A stretch of DNA of 64,000 bases. Source: Prosthecomicrobium pneumaticum (GTDB taxonomy: Bacteria > Pseudomonadota > Alphaproteobacteria > Rhizobiales > Kaistiaceae). Made by a program: the position numbers and the translations under genes. Shown here piece after piece: positions 16,506 to 24,860 of this stretch. Numbering within the stretch: position 1 is the first letter of the stretch; each line of letters opens with the position of its first letter. The stretch spans positions 1 through 64,000 of the forward strand of contig NZ_JACHOO010000002.1 in the NCBI RefSeq assembly GCF_014199915.1, given 5' to 3'. The notes under the pieces are model-generated. The model had not been told where the DNA came from. It worked only from the letters and a program-made list of their open reading frames with translations, and searched no databases.

Positions 16506-17144
16506 TCAGCGGGCCGCCGCGCCGAGCCGGCGCATCGCCGCGAGCCACCCCTCGACGCGGCCGCGGCTCGCCCCCTCCACCATGCCGAGGAGCGTCGTGC
16601 GCACCGGCGCGATGCCGACGAAGCGCAGGATGTTGCGCTCGAGCCCGCGGACGCCGTGCGCCATGTAAAAGAACCGGTAGAGCGCCGCCGGCATCCCCAT
16701 CGTCACCACGATCCGCGCCGTGCGGCCGCTGAAGAGTTTCTTCGGCAGCGCCTTGTCGCGATAGGCGAAGGCGACGCCCGGCCGCATGATCTGCTCGAGA
16801 AAAGCCTTGAAGAGTGCCGGCATGGTGCCGAGCCAGAGCGGGAAGACGATGACGATGTGATCCGCCGCAAGGATCTTCTCGTGCGCCGGGACGAGCGCCT
16901 CGAGGAGCGGGCTGTGCTCGAACGCCTCCTTCGTGCGCAACAGCGGGAAGTCGAGCGCGGCGACCTCGATCCGGTCGACCCTGTGGCCCGCCTCCTCCGC
17001 GGCTGCGGCGTAAGCGTCGGCGAGCGCGTGACAGAGATGGCCACCCGCCGGGTCGGGGTGGCCCTGAACGACGAGCACCGACTTCGCCGCGGACGCAGAG
17101 GCGGCAGCGGGGCGGGCCGGGAGGGTCGACGCGGTCTTCGGCAT
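16506..17144 (-). CDS. NAD(P)H:quinone oxidoreductase-like flavoprotein (flavodoxin fold)
   Basis: A 212-aa flavodoxin-fold protein of the KefF/MdaB/NQO group. After a ~25-residue Ala-rich N-terminus comes SVLVVQGHPDPAGGHLCHAL (FMN/FAD phosphate loop), then IVIVFPLWLGTMPALFKAFLEQIM (the family 'P.ww...Pa.lK.~~D' segment), and ARIVVTMGMPAALYRFFYMAHG. It probably reduces quinones or electrophiles using NAD(P)H. It lies 71 nt upstream of the ECF42 operon on the same strand; whether it belongs to that regulon is not shown by a promoter motif of its own. Confidence 0.88.
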   Translation of the reverse strand: MPKTASTLPARPAAASASAAKSVLVVQGHPDPAGGHLCHALADAYAAAAEEAGHRVDRIEVAALDFPLLRTKEAFEHSPLLEALVPAHEKILAADHIVIVFPLWLGTMPALFKAFLEQIMRPGVAFAYRDKALPKKLFSGRTARIVVTMGMPAALYRFFYMAHGVRGLERNILRFVGIAPVRTTLLGMVEGASRGRVEGWLAAMRRLGAAAR

Positions 17145-17243
17145 CGGCGCATTCCTGAACGGAAAGCGCGATTCATCGCCCGCCGCGCCCGTGCCGTCCT
17201 TGATCTCGATCAGCCGGGCGCCGCTCGACCAGCCGGCCGGACC

Positions 17244-18302
17244 TCAGCGCGGCGGGCGCGGACCGGAAAGCCGCTCGACGAGTTCGGCGATCCGTCCCGC
17301 CCGCACGGGCGCCGACCGCGCGGCATCGAGGCGGCGGACGAGCGCGTGGCGCTCGGCCGGGTCGAGCGCCAGGAACGCCGCCTCGGCCTCCGGCCGCACG
17401 GCGAAGGCGGCGAGGAGATCGGCCGGCAGCGCCGGGCGGCGGGGCGCCGCCGCGACGGCGGCCTCCCAGCGCCCGTCGGCCTGCGCCGCCGCGACCGCCG
17501 CGAGGCCGGCGGGACGCATCCGGCCGGCGGCGATCAGCGCTTCGGCGCGGTTCCGGTCCTCCGCCGACCAGCGGCTCCGCGGGGTGCGCCGCGCCAGACG
17601 CTGCAGCCAGTGACGGTCGTCCTCCGGCGCCTTGCGGCCTTCCGCCCAGCCGAAGGTCGCCGCGATGTCGAGCGCCGCCTCGCGGCCGAGGCCACCCCCT
17701 CCGGCGGGATCACCTTTTTCGAAACGCAGCCAGAGGCCGCCGATCCGGTCGTGCTGCCGCTCGAGCCACGCCGTGAAGCCCTCGGCATCGGTGAAGCCGA
17801 GGACCGGCAGGCCCTCGCGCTCGTCGGGCCGCTCGCCCGGCCATTCGACGAGGTGGTTCTCGTAATCCTCGACCGCCATGCCGGCCTCGCTCACCGTCCG
17901 GCCGCGCACCGAAATGCCGGCGAGGTGGACCGTGTCGGGGTCGCCCGAGACGAGCGGGTGCCACCAATAGAGATCGCGCCCCTCGGCGACGAGCCGGTAG
18001 CCGCAGGTCGGCGGCAGCCAGGTGAGAGTGCGGGCCGCCTCGGCGTCGAGCGGGATGCAGTCGGGCACCCTCGTGGTGCGGTTCGGATAGTCCGAGCAGC
18101 GGCAGCTCGTCTCGTCGAGCAGGCTGCAGCGGACATTCGTCCAGTAGATCGCGCCGGTGTCCCAGTCCTCGAGCTTGTTGAGACAGCAGCGGGCGCAGCC
18201 GTCGCACAGCGATTCCCACTCCTGCGGGCTCATCTCGTCGAGCGTCAGGCGTCGCCAGAACGGCTCGGTCTCGCTTTCGCCGTTCTTCCTAGGCATGGGC
18301 AT
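17244..18302 (-). CDS. YcgN (UPF0260)-YdeI two-domain fusion protein
   Basis: A single uninterrupted 352-aa frame joining two families normally encoded separately. Residues ~5-165 are a YcgN/UPF0260 cysteine-cluster protein: [20 protein letters not shown], then [27 protein letters not shown] and CGYRL, eight or more Cys that could bind a metal or Fe-S cluster. Residues ~175-350 are a YdeI/OmpD-associated-type domain: [73 protein letters not shown], and RIAELVERL. The linker is about ten residues. The start at 18302 (second Met at 18296) is divergent from the PBP gene. Both halves look intact, so a real fusion is favoured over a frame error. Confidence 0.85.
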   Translation of the reverse strand: MPMPRKNGESETEPFWRRLTLDEMSPQEWESLCDGCARCCLNKLEDWDTGAIYWTNVRCSLLDETSCRCSDYPNRTTRVPDCIPLDAEAARTLTWLPPTCGYRLVAEGRDLYWWHPLVSGDPDTVHLAGISVRGRTVSEAGMAVEDYENHLVEWPGERPDEREGLPVLGFTDAEGFTAWLERQHDRIGGLWLRFEKGDPAGGGGLGREAALDIAATFGWAEGRKAPEDDRHWLQRLARRTPRSRWSAEDRNRAEALIAAGRMRPAGLAAVAAAQADGRWEAAVAAAPRRPALPADLLAAFAVRPEAEAAFLALDPAERHALVRRLDAARSAPVRAGRIAELVERLSGPRPPR

Positions 18303-18384
18303 CGGACTTCGCTTATCCTCGGCCGCGCGGGCCAGCGCGGTCCTAACAGCTTTCCGCCGCTTTTTGAAACGGGTTAGGCCTCTG

Positions 18385-20652
18385 TTGCGTGCTTTCCTGA
18401 AACGGATCCTCGAGGCGGGGCGGCGGCTGACCGGCGGCAACGCCCGGCCCTCCGACGCCGCGAGCCCGCAGAGCGCGGAGCCGGCGGCACCGCGGCCCGG
18501 CAAGCCGTGGTTCCGGGGACCGTTGATCCGTCCGATCGAGATCGACGCCTGGCTCGATTCCTCTCTTTATCGGGTTCGCACCGGCCTCGTTCAAGGCATT
18601 GAGGCGGCCTCGCGCTTCGCCCGGCGCTTCCGCGTCTCCGGTCCCTTGCGCGCGCCGGTCGAACTTCTCGGCGATGCGCTCAGCCTCGGCGCGATCGGCT
18701 CGGTCGGCGTGCTCGCCCTCGCCATGCCGGCCTTCGAGGCGACCCGGACCGACTGGCTCGCCCAGTCCGACTATTCCGTCACCTTCCTCGACCGCTACGG
18801 CAACGAGATCGGCAAGCGCGGCATCCGCCTTTCCGACAATGTGCCGCTCGAGCAGATGCCGGACCAGCTGATCAAGGCGACGCTCGCCACCGAGGACCGC
18901 CGCTTCTTCACCCATTTCGGCATCGACCCGCTGGGGACGATCCGCGCGCTCGTTCAGAACCTGCAGGCCGACGGCGTCGTCCAGGGCGGCTCCTCGATCA
19001 CCCAGCAGCTCGCCAAGAATCTCTTCCTGTCGAACGAGCGGACCTTCGAGCGCAAGATCAAGGAGGCCTTCCTCGCCGTCTGGCTCGAATGGAACCTGAC
19101 GAAGCCCGAGATCCTCAAGCTCTATCTCGACCGCGCCTATATGGGCGGCGGCAATTTCGGCGCCGCGGCGGCGGCCGAGTTCTATTTCGGCAAGTCGGTC
19201 CGCGACCTCACCCTCGCCGAATCGGCGATGCTCGCCGGTCTCTACAAGGCGCCGGCGCGCTATGCGCCGCACGTCAACCTGCCGGCGGCGCGCGCCCGCG
19301 CCAACGAGGTGCTGACCAATCTCGTCCAGGCCGGCTTCATGACCGAGGGCCAGGTGATGAGCGCCCGCCGGCACCCGGCGACGGCGATCCGCGCCACCGA
19401 GGGCGCCTCGCCCGACTTCTTCCTCGACTGGGCCTTTGACGAGGTGAAGAAGGTGGTGAAGAGCGGCGACCGGCCGCTGATCGTCAAGACGACGATCGAC
19501 ATGAACCTGCAAGGCGCGGCCGAAGAGGCGGTGCTGTCGTCGCTGCGCGAATCCGGCGAGCGCTTCCGCGTCAAGCAGGGCGCGATGGTCGCCGCCGATC
19601 CCGACGGCGCGGTGCGCGCGATGGTCGGCGGCCGCGATTACGGCGAGAGCCAGTTCAACCGCGCGGTGGCCGCGCTCCGCCAGCCCGGCTCGTCCTTCAA
19701 GCCCTTCGTCTATGCGACCGCGATGATGAACGGCTACACGCCGAAATCCGTCGTGCTCGACGCGCCGATCTCGATCGGCAACTGGTCGCCGCAGAATTAC
19801 GGGCGGTCCTATTCGGGCAACATCACGCTGACGACCGCGCTCGTCAAATCGATCAACACCGTGCCCGTCCGCCTCGCGCAGGCGCTCGGCCGCGACAAGA
19901 TCATCGAGACGGCGCACCGCATGGGCATCACCTCGGAGCTCAAGATCACGCGCGCCCTGCCGCTCGGCGTCGCCGAGGTCTCGGTGCTCGACATGACGGG
20001 GGCCTATGCGGCCTTTGCGAATGGCGGGCTGCGGGCGAAGCCCTATCCCTTCACCCAGATCGTGACGAGCGACGGCAAGGTCCTCTACGACCATGCCCGC
20101 GACGAGCCGCCGCCCGCCCGCGTGCTGACCGAGGAGGCCGCGGCCGCGATGAACTCGATCCTCGTTCAGGTGCCGGAATGGGGCACCGGCCGTCAGGCGA
20201 AGCTCGACGGCATCCGCACCGCCGGCAAGACCGGCACGACGAATGCCTATCGCGACGCCTGGTTCGTCGGTTTCACCGGCAATTACGTCGCCGGCGTCTG
20301 GTTCGGCAATGACGACTTCACCTCGTCGGACAAGCTGACCGGCGGCGCGCTGCCGGCCGCGACCTGGAAGAAGTTCATGACCTACGCCCATAGCGGCATC
20401 GAGCTGAAGCCGATTCCCTATATCGAGGGCGGCCCGACCGATGGGGAGCGGCCCGAAGTGCCGGTGGCGATCGCCGGGGGAGCGCGGCCGCTGACGCTCT
20501 CGGCCGCCACGGCGCGCCGGCTCGGCGAGATCGAGCGCCTGCTCGAGGCCGCCCCGCCGCTCACCCCGGCCGCCGGGGCCCCGCCGCGCGAGGCGTCCGC
20601 GCAGCCGCCCGCCCTCGTCGCCGGCGGCCCGGACACCCCGGCCTCGCCGTGA
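18385..20652 (+). CDS. Class A penicillin-binding protein (PBP1 family)
   Basis: A bifunctional peptidoglycan synthase, 755 aa from the TTG at 18385. An N-terminal basic cytoplasmic tail precedes one membrane helix ([14 protein letters not shown]). The glycosyltransferase domain (GT51) shows [14 protein letters not shown] at ~168, [12 protein letters not shown] at ~200, and the [13 protein letters not shown] segment. The transpeptidase domain shows the SxxK motif in GSSFKPF at ~435, KSIN at ~487, and [10 protein letters not shown] at ~614. A Pro/Ala-rich tail ends the protein. The start is uncertain: TTG 18364 or ATG 18295 are alternatives, the latter overlapping the divergent gene. Confidence 0.95.
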   Translation: MRAFLKRILEAGRRLTGGNARPSDAASPQSAEPAAPRPGKPWFRGPLIRPIEIDAWLDSSLYRVRTGLVQGIEAASRFARRFRVSGPLRAPVELLGDALSLGAIGSVGVLALAMPAFEATRTDWLAQSDYSVTFLDRYGNEIGKRGIRLSDNVPLEQMPDQLIKATLATEDRRFFTHFGIDPLGTIRALVQNLQADGVVQGGSSITQQLAKNLFLSNERTFERKIKEAFLAVWLEWNLTKPEILKLYLDRAYMGGGNFGAAAAAEFYFGKSVRDLTLAESAMLAGLYKAPARYAPHVNLPAARARANEVLTNLVQAGFMTEGQVMSARRHPATAIRATEGASPDFFLDWAFDEVKKVVKSGDRPLIVKTTIDMNLQGAAEEAVLSSLRESGERFRVKQGAMVAADPDGAVRAMVGGRDYGESQFNRAVAALRQPGSSFKPFVYATAMMNGYTPKSVVLDAPISIGNWSPQNYGRSYSGNITLTTALVKSINTVPVRLAQALGRDKIIETAHRMGITSELKITRALPLGVAEVSVLDMTGAYAAFANGGLRAKPYPFTQIVTSDGKVLYDHARDEPPPARVLTEEAAAAMNSILVQVPEWGTGRQAKLDGIRTAGKTGTTNAYRDAWFVGFTGNYVAGVWFGNDDFTSSDKLTGGALPAATWKKFMTYAHSGIELKPIPYIEGGPTDGERPEVPVAIAGGARPLTLSAATARRLGEIERLLEAAPPLTPAAGAPPREASAQPPALVAGGPDTPASP

Positions 20653-20753
20653 TGCACCGCGCGTCCGCGGCCCGCCGAAAACCCGCGCCGCCCTTTCCGT
20701 CCCGCCGCGAAATGCTCTAAGCACGTCGCGGCCCTTTTCGAGCGGAAGCGACC

Positions 20754-21341
20754 GTGCGCCACCCCTTTCGATTCCTCGTCGATCTGACGGTCGGGCTCGC
20801 GATCGCCTGTCTCGTCGGCTTCGGTTCGGCCGCGCTCGTGCTCGACCGGGACCGCCCCTTCGGCGCGGTGACGGCGGGCGCCTGGTCGGCCTGGCCGGCC
20901 TCCGGCAGCCCGGACGCCGACCCCTACACCAAGGCGATGCAGGCCCGTTCCGGCGAGGTGCCGCTCGGCGCCGGCGAGGGGCTCATCTTCATCGCGGAGG
21001 CGGACGATGCGGGCACCCCGCTGTCCGGCCGCTGCAGCTACCGGATCGTCGGCCAGACGCCGGCGGCGCGGCTGTGGACCCTCACCGCCTATGACGCCGA
21101 GGGCCATCTGATGGACAACGCGGTGCGGCGCACGAGCTTCCACTCGCGCGAGATCCTGAGGGAGGCGGACGGCCGCTTCGTGATCGCGATCGGCCCCGAG
21201 GCGGAGCCGGGCAACTGGCTGCCGGTCGCGACCGGCGGCAGCTTCCGACTGCTCCTGCGGCTCTACGATACCCCCGTCGGCTCGGGATCGGACGTGCGCG
21301 ATCTCGTCATGCCGCGGATCGAACGGGGGGAATGCCGATGA
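20754..21341 (+). CDS. DUF1214 membrane-anchored protein
   Basis: A 195-aa protein with an N-terminal membrane helix (FLVDLTVGLAIACLVGFGSAALVL) and a periplasmic DUF1214 domain: PYTKAMQARSGEVPLGAGEG, then CSYRIVGQTPAARLWTLTAY, FVIAIGPEAEPGNWLPV and FRLLLRLYDTP. GTG at 20754 is used. Its last codons overlap the start of the DUF1254 gene by 10 nt, so the two are translationally coupled. The pair is common in Hyphomicrobiales; function is unknown. Confidence 0.88.
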   Translation: MRHPFRFLVDLTVGLAIACLVGFGSAALVLDRDRPFGAVTAGAWSAWPASGSPDADPYTKAMQARSGEVPLGAGEGLIFIAEADDAGTPLSGRCSYRIVGQTPAARLWTLTAYDAEGHLMDNAVRRTSFHSREILREADGRFVIAIGPEAEPGNWLPVATGGSFRLLLRLYDTPVGSGSDVRDLVMPRIERGECR

Positions 21342-21937
21342 TGCGGACCCTCGTCTACGCGCTCGGCGGCCTGCTGCTCGGCGGCATCATCCACGTCGTC
21401 GTGGTGTTGCTGGTGCCCGATTTCGCCAATCGCGACGCCTGGACCTCGATGGGCCGGTTCGGCACGGACGGCGATTTCCACCTCCTGCCGATGTCGGAGC
21501 CGGGCACCGAACCGCTCCCCTATCTCGATCCCGACATGGCCTTCGCGGTCTGCCGCTTCTCCCTCGCCGAGCGGCCGATCCGCATTCACGCCGCGCTGCC
21601 GGCGGAGTTCTGGTCGGCGGCGATCTATGACCGCCGTGGCCGCAGCGTCTACAGCCTCAACGACCGCTCGGCCGGCGAAGGCGGCTTCGACATGGTGCTC
21701 GCCACCTCGGTGCAGATGGCGCGGATGCGGGAGAACCCGGTCGACGCCCTCGAGACGACGATCGTCATCGAACTGCCGGTCGATCGCGGCTTCGTGCTCT
21801 TGCGCAGCTTCGTCGCCGACCCGACGCTGCTGCCAGAGACGGAAGCCGCCCTCGCTGCGGCGCGATGCTCCGATCCGGTGCCGGCGACGCGCACCTCCGC
21901 CGCCGCTCCCACGGCGGCCGGTGGCGGAGGCAACTGA
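21332..21937 (+). CDS. DUF1254 membrane-anchored protein
   Basis: A 201-aa protein with one N-terminal hydrophobic helix (VYALGGLLLGGIIHVVVVLLV), a conserved DAWTSM segment, YLDPDMAFAVCRFSLAERPI and FWSAAIYDRRGRSVYSLNDR, as in DUF1254 proteins. It is the partner of the upstream DUF1214 gene (10-nt overlap). ATG at 21332 or 21338 could be the start. The C-terminus is Ala/Gly-rich and probably disordered. An envelope role is inferred from topology only. Confidence 0.85.
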   Translation: MPMMRTLVYALGGLLLGGIIHVVVVLLVPDFANRDAWTSMGRFGTDGDFHLLPMSEPGTEPLPYLDPDMAFAVCRFSLAERPIRIHAALPAEFWSAAIYDRRGRSVYSLNDRSAGEGGFDMVLATSVQMARMRENPVDALETTIVIELPVDRGFVLLRSFVADPTLLPETEAALAAARCSDPVPATRTSAAAPTAAGGGGN

Positions 21938-21946
21938 AGACGCCGC

Positions 21947-22138
21947 TCAGACGAGCCGGCCGCCCGCGGGCTTGGCGCCCGGCGCCGCGCCGCGCGGCGG
22001 CAGGACGCCCCCCGCGCGCTCGACCCGCACGCCCGGAAAAATCACGATCTCGCAAGGGCCGCGACCGGCACGGCCGCTCCGCACGGGCCGCCGGCCGGGG
22101 ACGAAGGCCACGACATTCTCGGTCAGCACATCGCTCAT
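21947..22138 (-). CDS. Small conserved hypothetical protein (63 aa)
   Basis: A 63-aa basic protein starting MSDVLTENVVAFVPGRRPVR and containing the CEIVIFPGVRVER segment typical of short conserved Hyphomicrobiales proteins. The start at 22138 has GGAGGTCCC immediately before ATG, a very good site, which supports it as a real gene. A longer in-frame extension upstream lacks such a site. It converges with the DUF1254 gene. No function can be assigned. Confidence 0.7.
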   Translation of the reverse strand: MSDVLTENVVAFVPGRRPVRSGRAGRGPCEIVIFPGVRVERAGGVLPPRGAAPGAKPAGGRLV

Positions 22139-22299
22139 GGGACCTCCAGCGAGGCCCGCCGGCCGGATCGACGCCCATGCCGGGCGGACGCTCTCAGCTT
22201 CCACGAAACCCATTACCGCGGCACAAGGTTAACAGTCCGCTAACGATCGTGACCGCATGATGGCGCCCCGCGTGTTTCGAGTACGGGTGCCGCGTTTCC

Positions 22300-23616
22300 A
22301 TGTCGCCTCCCCACCTTTCGGACGGAATAGTGGCCCTCGCCCTCTCCACCGGTGAACACCGCGATGCGGCGCTCCTGCGGGCGGCGACCGATCTCTACGT
22401 CCAGCAGGCGGCGCACGATCTCGACGAACAGCGGCGCTTCGCCGAGATGGCGCTGCACTTCCTGCCCAAGGTGAGCGCGCGCGACCGGGCCTATGTCGCC
22501 GACCGGCTGGCGGACTGCATCGACGCGCCGCCGGCCGTGCTGCGCCTGCTCGGCAGGGATCTGATCGAGGTGGCGACGCCGGTGCTCCTCCATTCGGCGG
22601 TGCTCTCCTCCTTCGACCTGCTCGCCGTGATGGCCGGCGCCGGGCCGCTGCACTACCGGCTGATCGCCCGCCGGCCCGGGCTGCCGGCGGACGTCGCGAC
22701 GGCGCTCCGGCTGACCGGCGACGCCGAGACGATCGCCCTGCTCGACGGCCGCGACGTGCCCCCGGCCGAGGCGCCGATGGACGTCCCGATGGCCGAGACC
22801 ACCCTCCCGAAGGCCGCCGAGCCGGCGCCTGCCGCTCCGGCGGCCGGCGTTGCGGCGCCCTCCGACACGGCGAGCCCGGCGCTCGCCCCGACGGCCGCTG
22901 CGCCGCCTTCCGGACCGGTCTCCTCCCGCGAGCAGGTGCGGGCGATGACGGCGGACCTCGCCGCCGAGCTCGCCGCGCTCGCCGCCCGACCGGTGGCCCC
23001 CGGGGCCGTCGCTCCCGCCGCCGATCCGGCCGGCCCCGCGGCGCCGCAGCCCGACCGGATCGATGCGGACGCGCTGCTGCGGCGCGACAGCGCGGCCATC
23101 GAGCCGCGCCCGGCCGCCCGTCCCACGGAGAGCGGTGCGCGGACGCGTGCCGAAGCCGCCTTCCGCGCTGCGAGCGCGGCGGCGGCCGTGCCCGCCCTCG
23201 CACGGCAGCGCCGCCGCGCGGCCCTCATCGAGACGCTCTCCGCCGGCCTCGGCCTGTCGCCCGAACGGGTGACGGCGATGGTCGACGACCCTTCCGGCGA
23301 GCCGCTCGTCGTGCTCCTGAAGGCGATCGGCCTGCCCGACGCCGAGGCGCTCAAGGCGCTTCTCCTCGTCAACGACCGGATCGGCGAAGCGGTGTCGGCG
23401 TTCTTCCGGCTGGCCGACTGGCAGGCCGGGCTCGAGACCGGCGCGGCGGAGACGCTGGTGCGCGGCTGGCGAGGTGCACCCTCGGGCCCGCGGCCGGCGC
23501 GGCATCAGCCGGTCTATGAGGAGGGCCGGCCGGTGCGCGGCGGCGCGGCGGCGCCCGCCCGCCCCGCCGAGCGCGGCGCCGCGGCCCGGCGCGAGCGCGG
23601 CAGCGGCGCCGCCTGA
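22300..23616 (+). CDS. DUF2336 domain protein
   Basis: A 438-aa alphaproteobacterial DUF2336 protein. The helical, HEAT-like N-terminal domain (~10-150) contains ATDLYVQQAAHDLDEQRRFA, LLGRDLIEVATPVLLHSAVL, HYRLIARRPGLP and TALRLTGDAE. A long Ala/Pro-rich linker (~155-275) follows, and a second helical region (AALIETLSAGLGLSPERVTA, LIVN-type helices) lies at ~300-390. The C-terminal ~45 residues are Arg/Ala-rich. ATG at 22300 is used. Its stop abuts the stop of the convergent DUF1491 gene with no intervening base. Function is unknown. Confidence 0.85.
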   Translation: MSPPHLSDGIVALALSTGEHRDAALLRAATDLYVQQAAHDLDEQRRFAEMALHFLPKVSARDRAYVADRLADCIDAPPAVLRLLGRDLIEVATPVLLHSAVLSSFDLLAVMAGAGPLHYRLIARRPGLPADVATALRLTGDAETIALLDGRDVPPAEAPMDVPMAETTLPKAAEPAPAAPAAGVAAPSDTASPALAPTAAAPPSGPVSSREQVRAMTADLAAELAALAARPVAPGAVAPAADPAGPAAPQPDRIDADALLRRDSAAIEPRPAARPTESGARTRAEAAFRAASAAAAVPALARQRRRAALIETLSAGLGLSPERVTAMVDDPSGEPLVVLLKAIGLPDAEALKALLLVNDRIGEAVSAFFRLADWQAGLETGAAETLVRGWRGAPSGPRPARHQPVYEEGRPVRGGAAAPARPAERGAAARRERGSGAA

Positions 23617-23964
23617 TCAGTCCGGAACGATGTCGAGGAAGGCGCGGCCCGCGCGGTCCTCGATCTCGACCACCCAGAGATCGGGATCGAAGCGTGTCTC
23701 GGCGGCGAGCCGCTCGATGACCCTCGGCCGCTCGGCGGACGTCTCCATCGCCCGGAACAGCCGGTCGCGCGGCCGCTCGTCGCCGAAGGCGGTCTGCGCC
23801 GCGGGGCCGTAGAGATCGGCCGTTCCGTCGAGCCGGTCGACGACGACGAAGATCGCTCCGGCCTCCTCCGACCCGCGCCGCGTCACCGCGGCAAAGGCGC
23901 CCTCGACGAAGGCGCGGCGCACCAGCGCAGCGACGAAGAAGCCCGATGTCACGCGCGGCGTCAT
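23617..23964 (-). CDS. DUF1491 family protein
   Basis: A 115-aa protein matching DUF1491 over its full length: an N-terminal VAALVRRAFVEGAFAAV helix, then RRGSEEAGAIFVVVDRLDG, LYGPAAQTAF, and the conserved RFDPDLWVVEIEDRAGRAFL near the end. It reads leftward, 35 nt upstream of the peptidoglycan-binding protein's stop. Function of the family is unknown. Confidence 0.9.
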   Translation of the reverse strand: MTPRVTSGFFVAALVRRAFVEGAFAAVTRRGSEEAGAIFVVVDRLDGTADLYGPAAQTAFGDERPRDRLFRAMETSAERPRVIERLAAETRFDPDLWVVEIEDRAGRAFLDIVPD

Positions 23965-23999
23965 GGCTCTTCTCTCCCCGAGGCGCGCGCCGGCGCGGG

Positions 24000-24860
24000 C
24001 TAGCGCGGCTTCATCGCGCCGATGCGGATCATGGTGGCGATCAGGTCCTCGTCGACGAGACCGGAGATCGGCATGCCGTTGTCGAGTTCGAAGCGGCGGA
24101 TCGCTTCGGCGGTCGCCTCGCCCATGCGGCCGTCGAGATCGAGCGGCCCGTAGCCGAGGCCGTTCAGCGCCGCCTGCAGCGCGACGACGCGGCCGCGGTC
24201 GCGCGGGGCCGGGTGCGGCGCGGGCACCGAGCCGGTCGCCGCCGCGTCGGTACCGGCCGGTGGCGGCTCCGCAGCGCTCCGGGGCTGCGGCGGCGGGGGC
24301 ACGGCGGCCCGCAGCCGCTCGAGCAGCGCCTCGGTGGGTTCGCCATCCGGGGCGAGACCCTCGCGCCGCTGATAGGCGACGATCGCCGCCTTGGTGCGGC
24401 CGCCGGTCAGCCCGTCGACCGGACCGCCATAGAGCGACAGCGCGGCGAGGCTGCGCTGGATCGCCGCGACGCGCGCCTTCTCGGTCTCGCTCGGCGGCGC
24501 CTGGGGCAGCGGCGGCGTCGCGGCACGACCAGCCGTCGCGGCAGAGGCGTCCGGCCCCGGCCCGGCTGATGCCGGTGCGGCGGAGACCGCCGCGCCGCGC
24601 GTCGCGAAGAAGGGATCGGGGTGGCGCTTGGTCTGCAGGAAGGCGGCGTTGCCGATGATCGCGCCGAGCGTGACGACCGCGATCAGCGTGCCGCCCGCCT
24701 CGGCCGGATGGGCCGCGACGAGGCCGGCGAGCCGCCCGAACAGGCCGGGGCTCTCCTCCTCCCTCTTCGTGGCGGGCCGGCGGGCCGGCCGCCCGGTTGC
24801 GGCGCGGCGGGGCTCAGGCACGACGTTCGACCCGCTCGGGGAAGGAGGTGCGGCCGTCAT
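24000..24860 (-). CDS. Membrane-anchored peptidoglycan-binding-domain protein
   Basis: A 286-aa protein with a cytoplasmic Arg/Pro-rich N-terminus, one membrane helix (GTLIAVVTLGAIIGNAAFL, ~55-75), a Pro/Ala linker and two PG_binding_1 domains. The first includes AIQRSLAALSLYGGPVDGLT and KAAIVAYQRREGL; the second includes LQAALNGLGYGPLDLDGRMG and EAIRRFELDNGM. Its first 47 nt overlap the end of the histidine-kinase gene, so the two are probably co-expressed. It likely anchors or senses the cell wall. Confidence 0.9.
   Translation of the reverse strand: MTAAPPSPSGSNVVPEPRRAATGRPARRPATKREEESPGLFGRLAGLVAAHPAEAGGTLIAVVTLGAIIGNAAFLQTKRHPDPFFATRGAAVSAAPASAGPGPDASAATAGRAATPPLPQAPPSETEKARVAAIQRSLAALSLYGGPVDGLTGGRTKAAIVAYQRREGLAPDGEPTEALLERLRAAVPPPPQPRSAAEPPPAGTDAAATGSVPAPHPAPRDRGRVVALQAALNGLGYGPLDLDGRMGEATAEAIRRFELDNGMPISGLVDEDLIATMIRIGAMKPR

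Noticed and set aside
18343-20724. Very long open frame antisense to the class A penicillin-binding protein
   Set aside because: It exactly shadows the PBP gene, is His/Arg/Glu-rich with no recognisable domain, and results from the strong third-position GC bias.
22240-23505. 421-codon frame opposite the DUF2336 gene
   Set aside because: Arg/Gly-rich antisense frame with no domain; DUF2336 is clear on the other strand.
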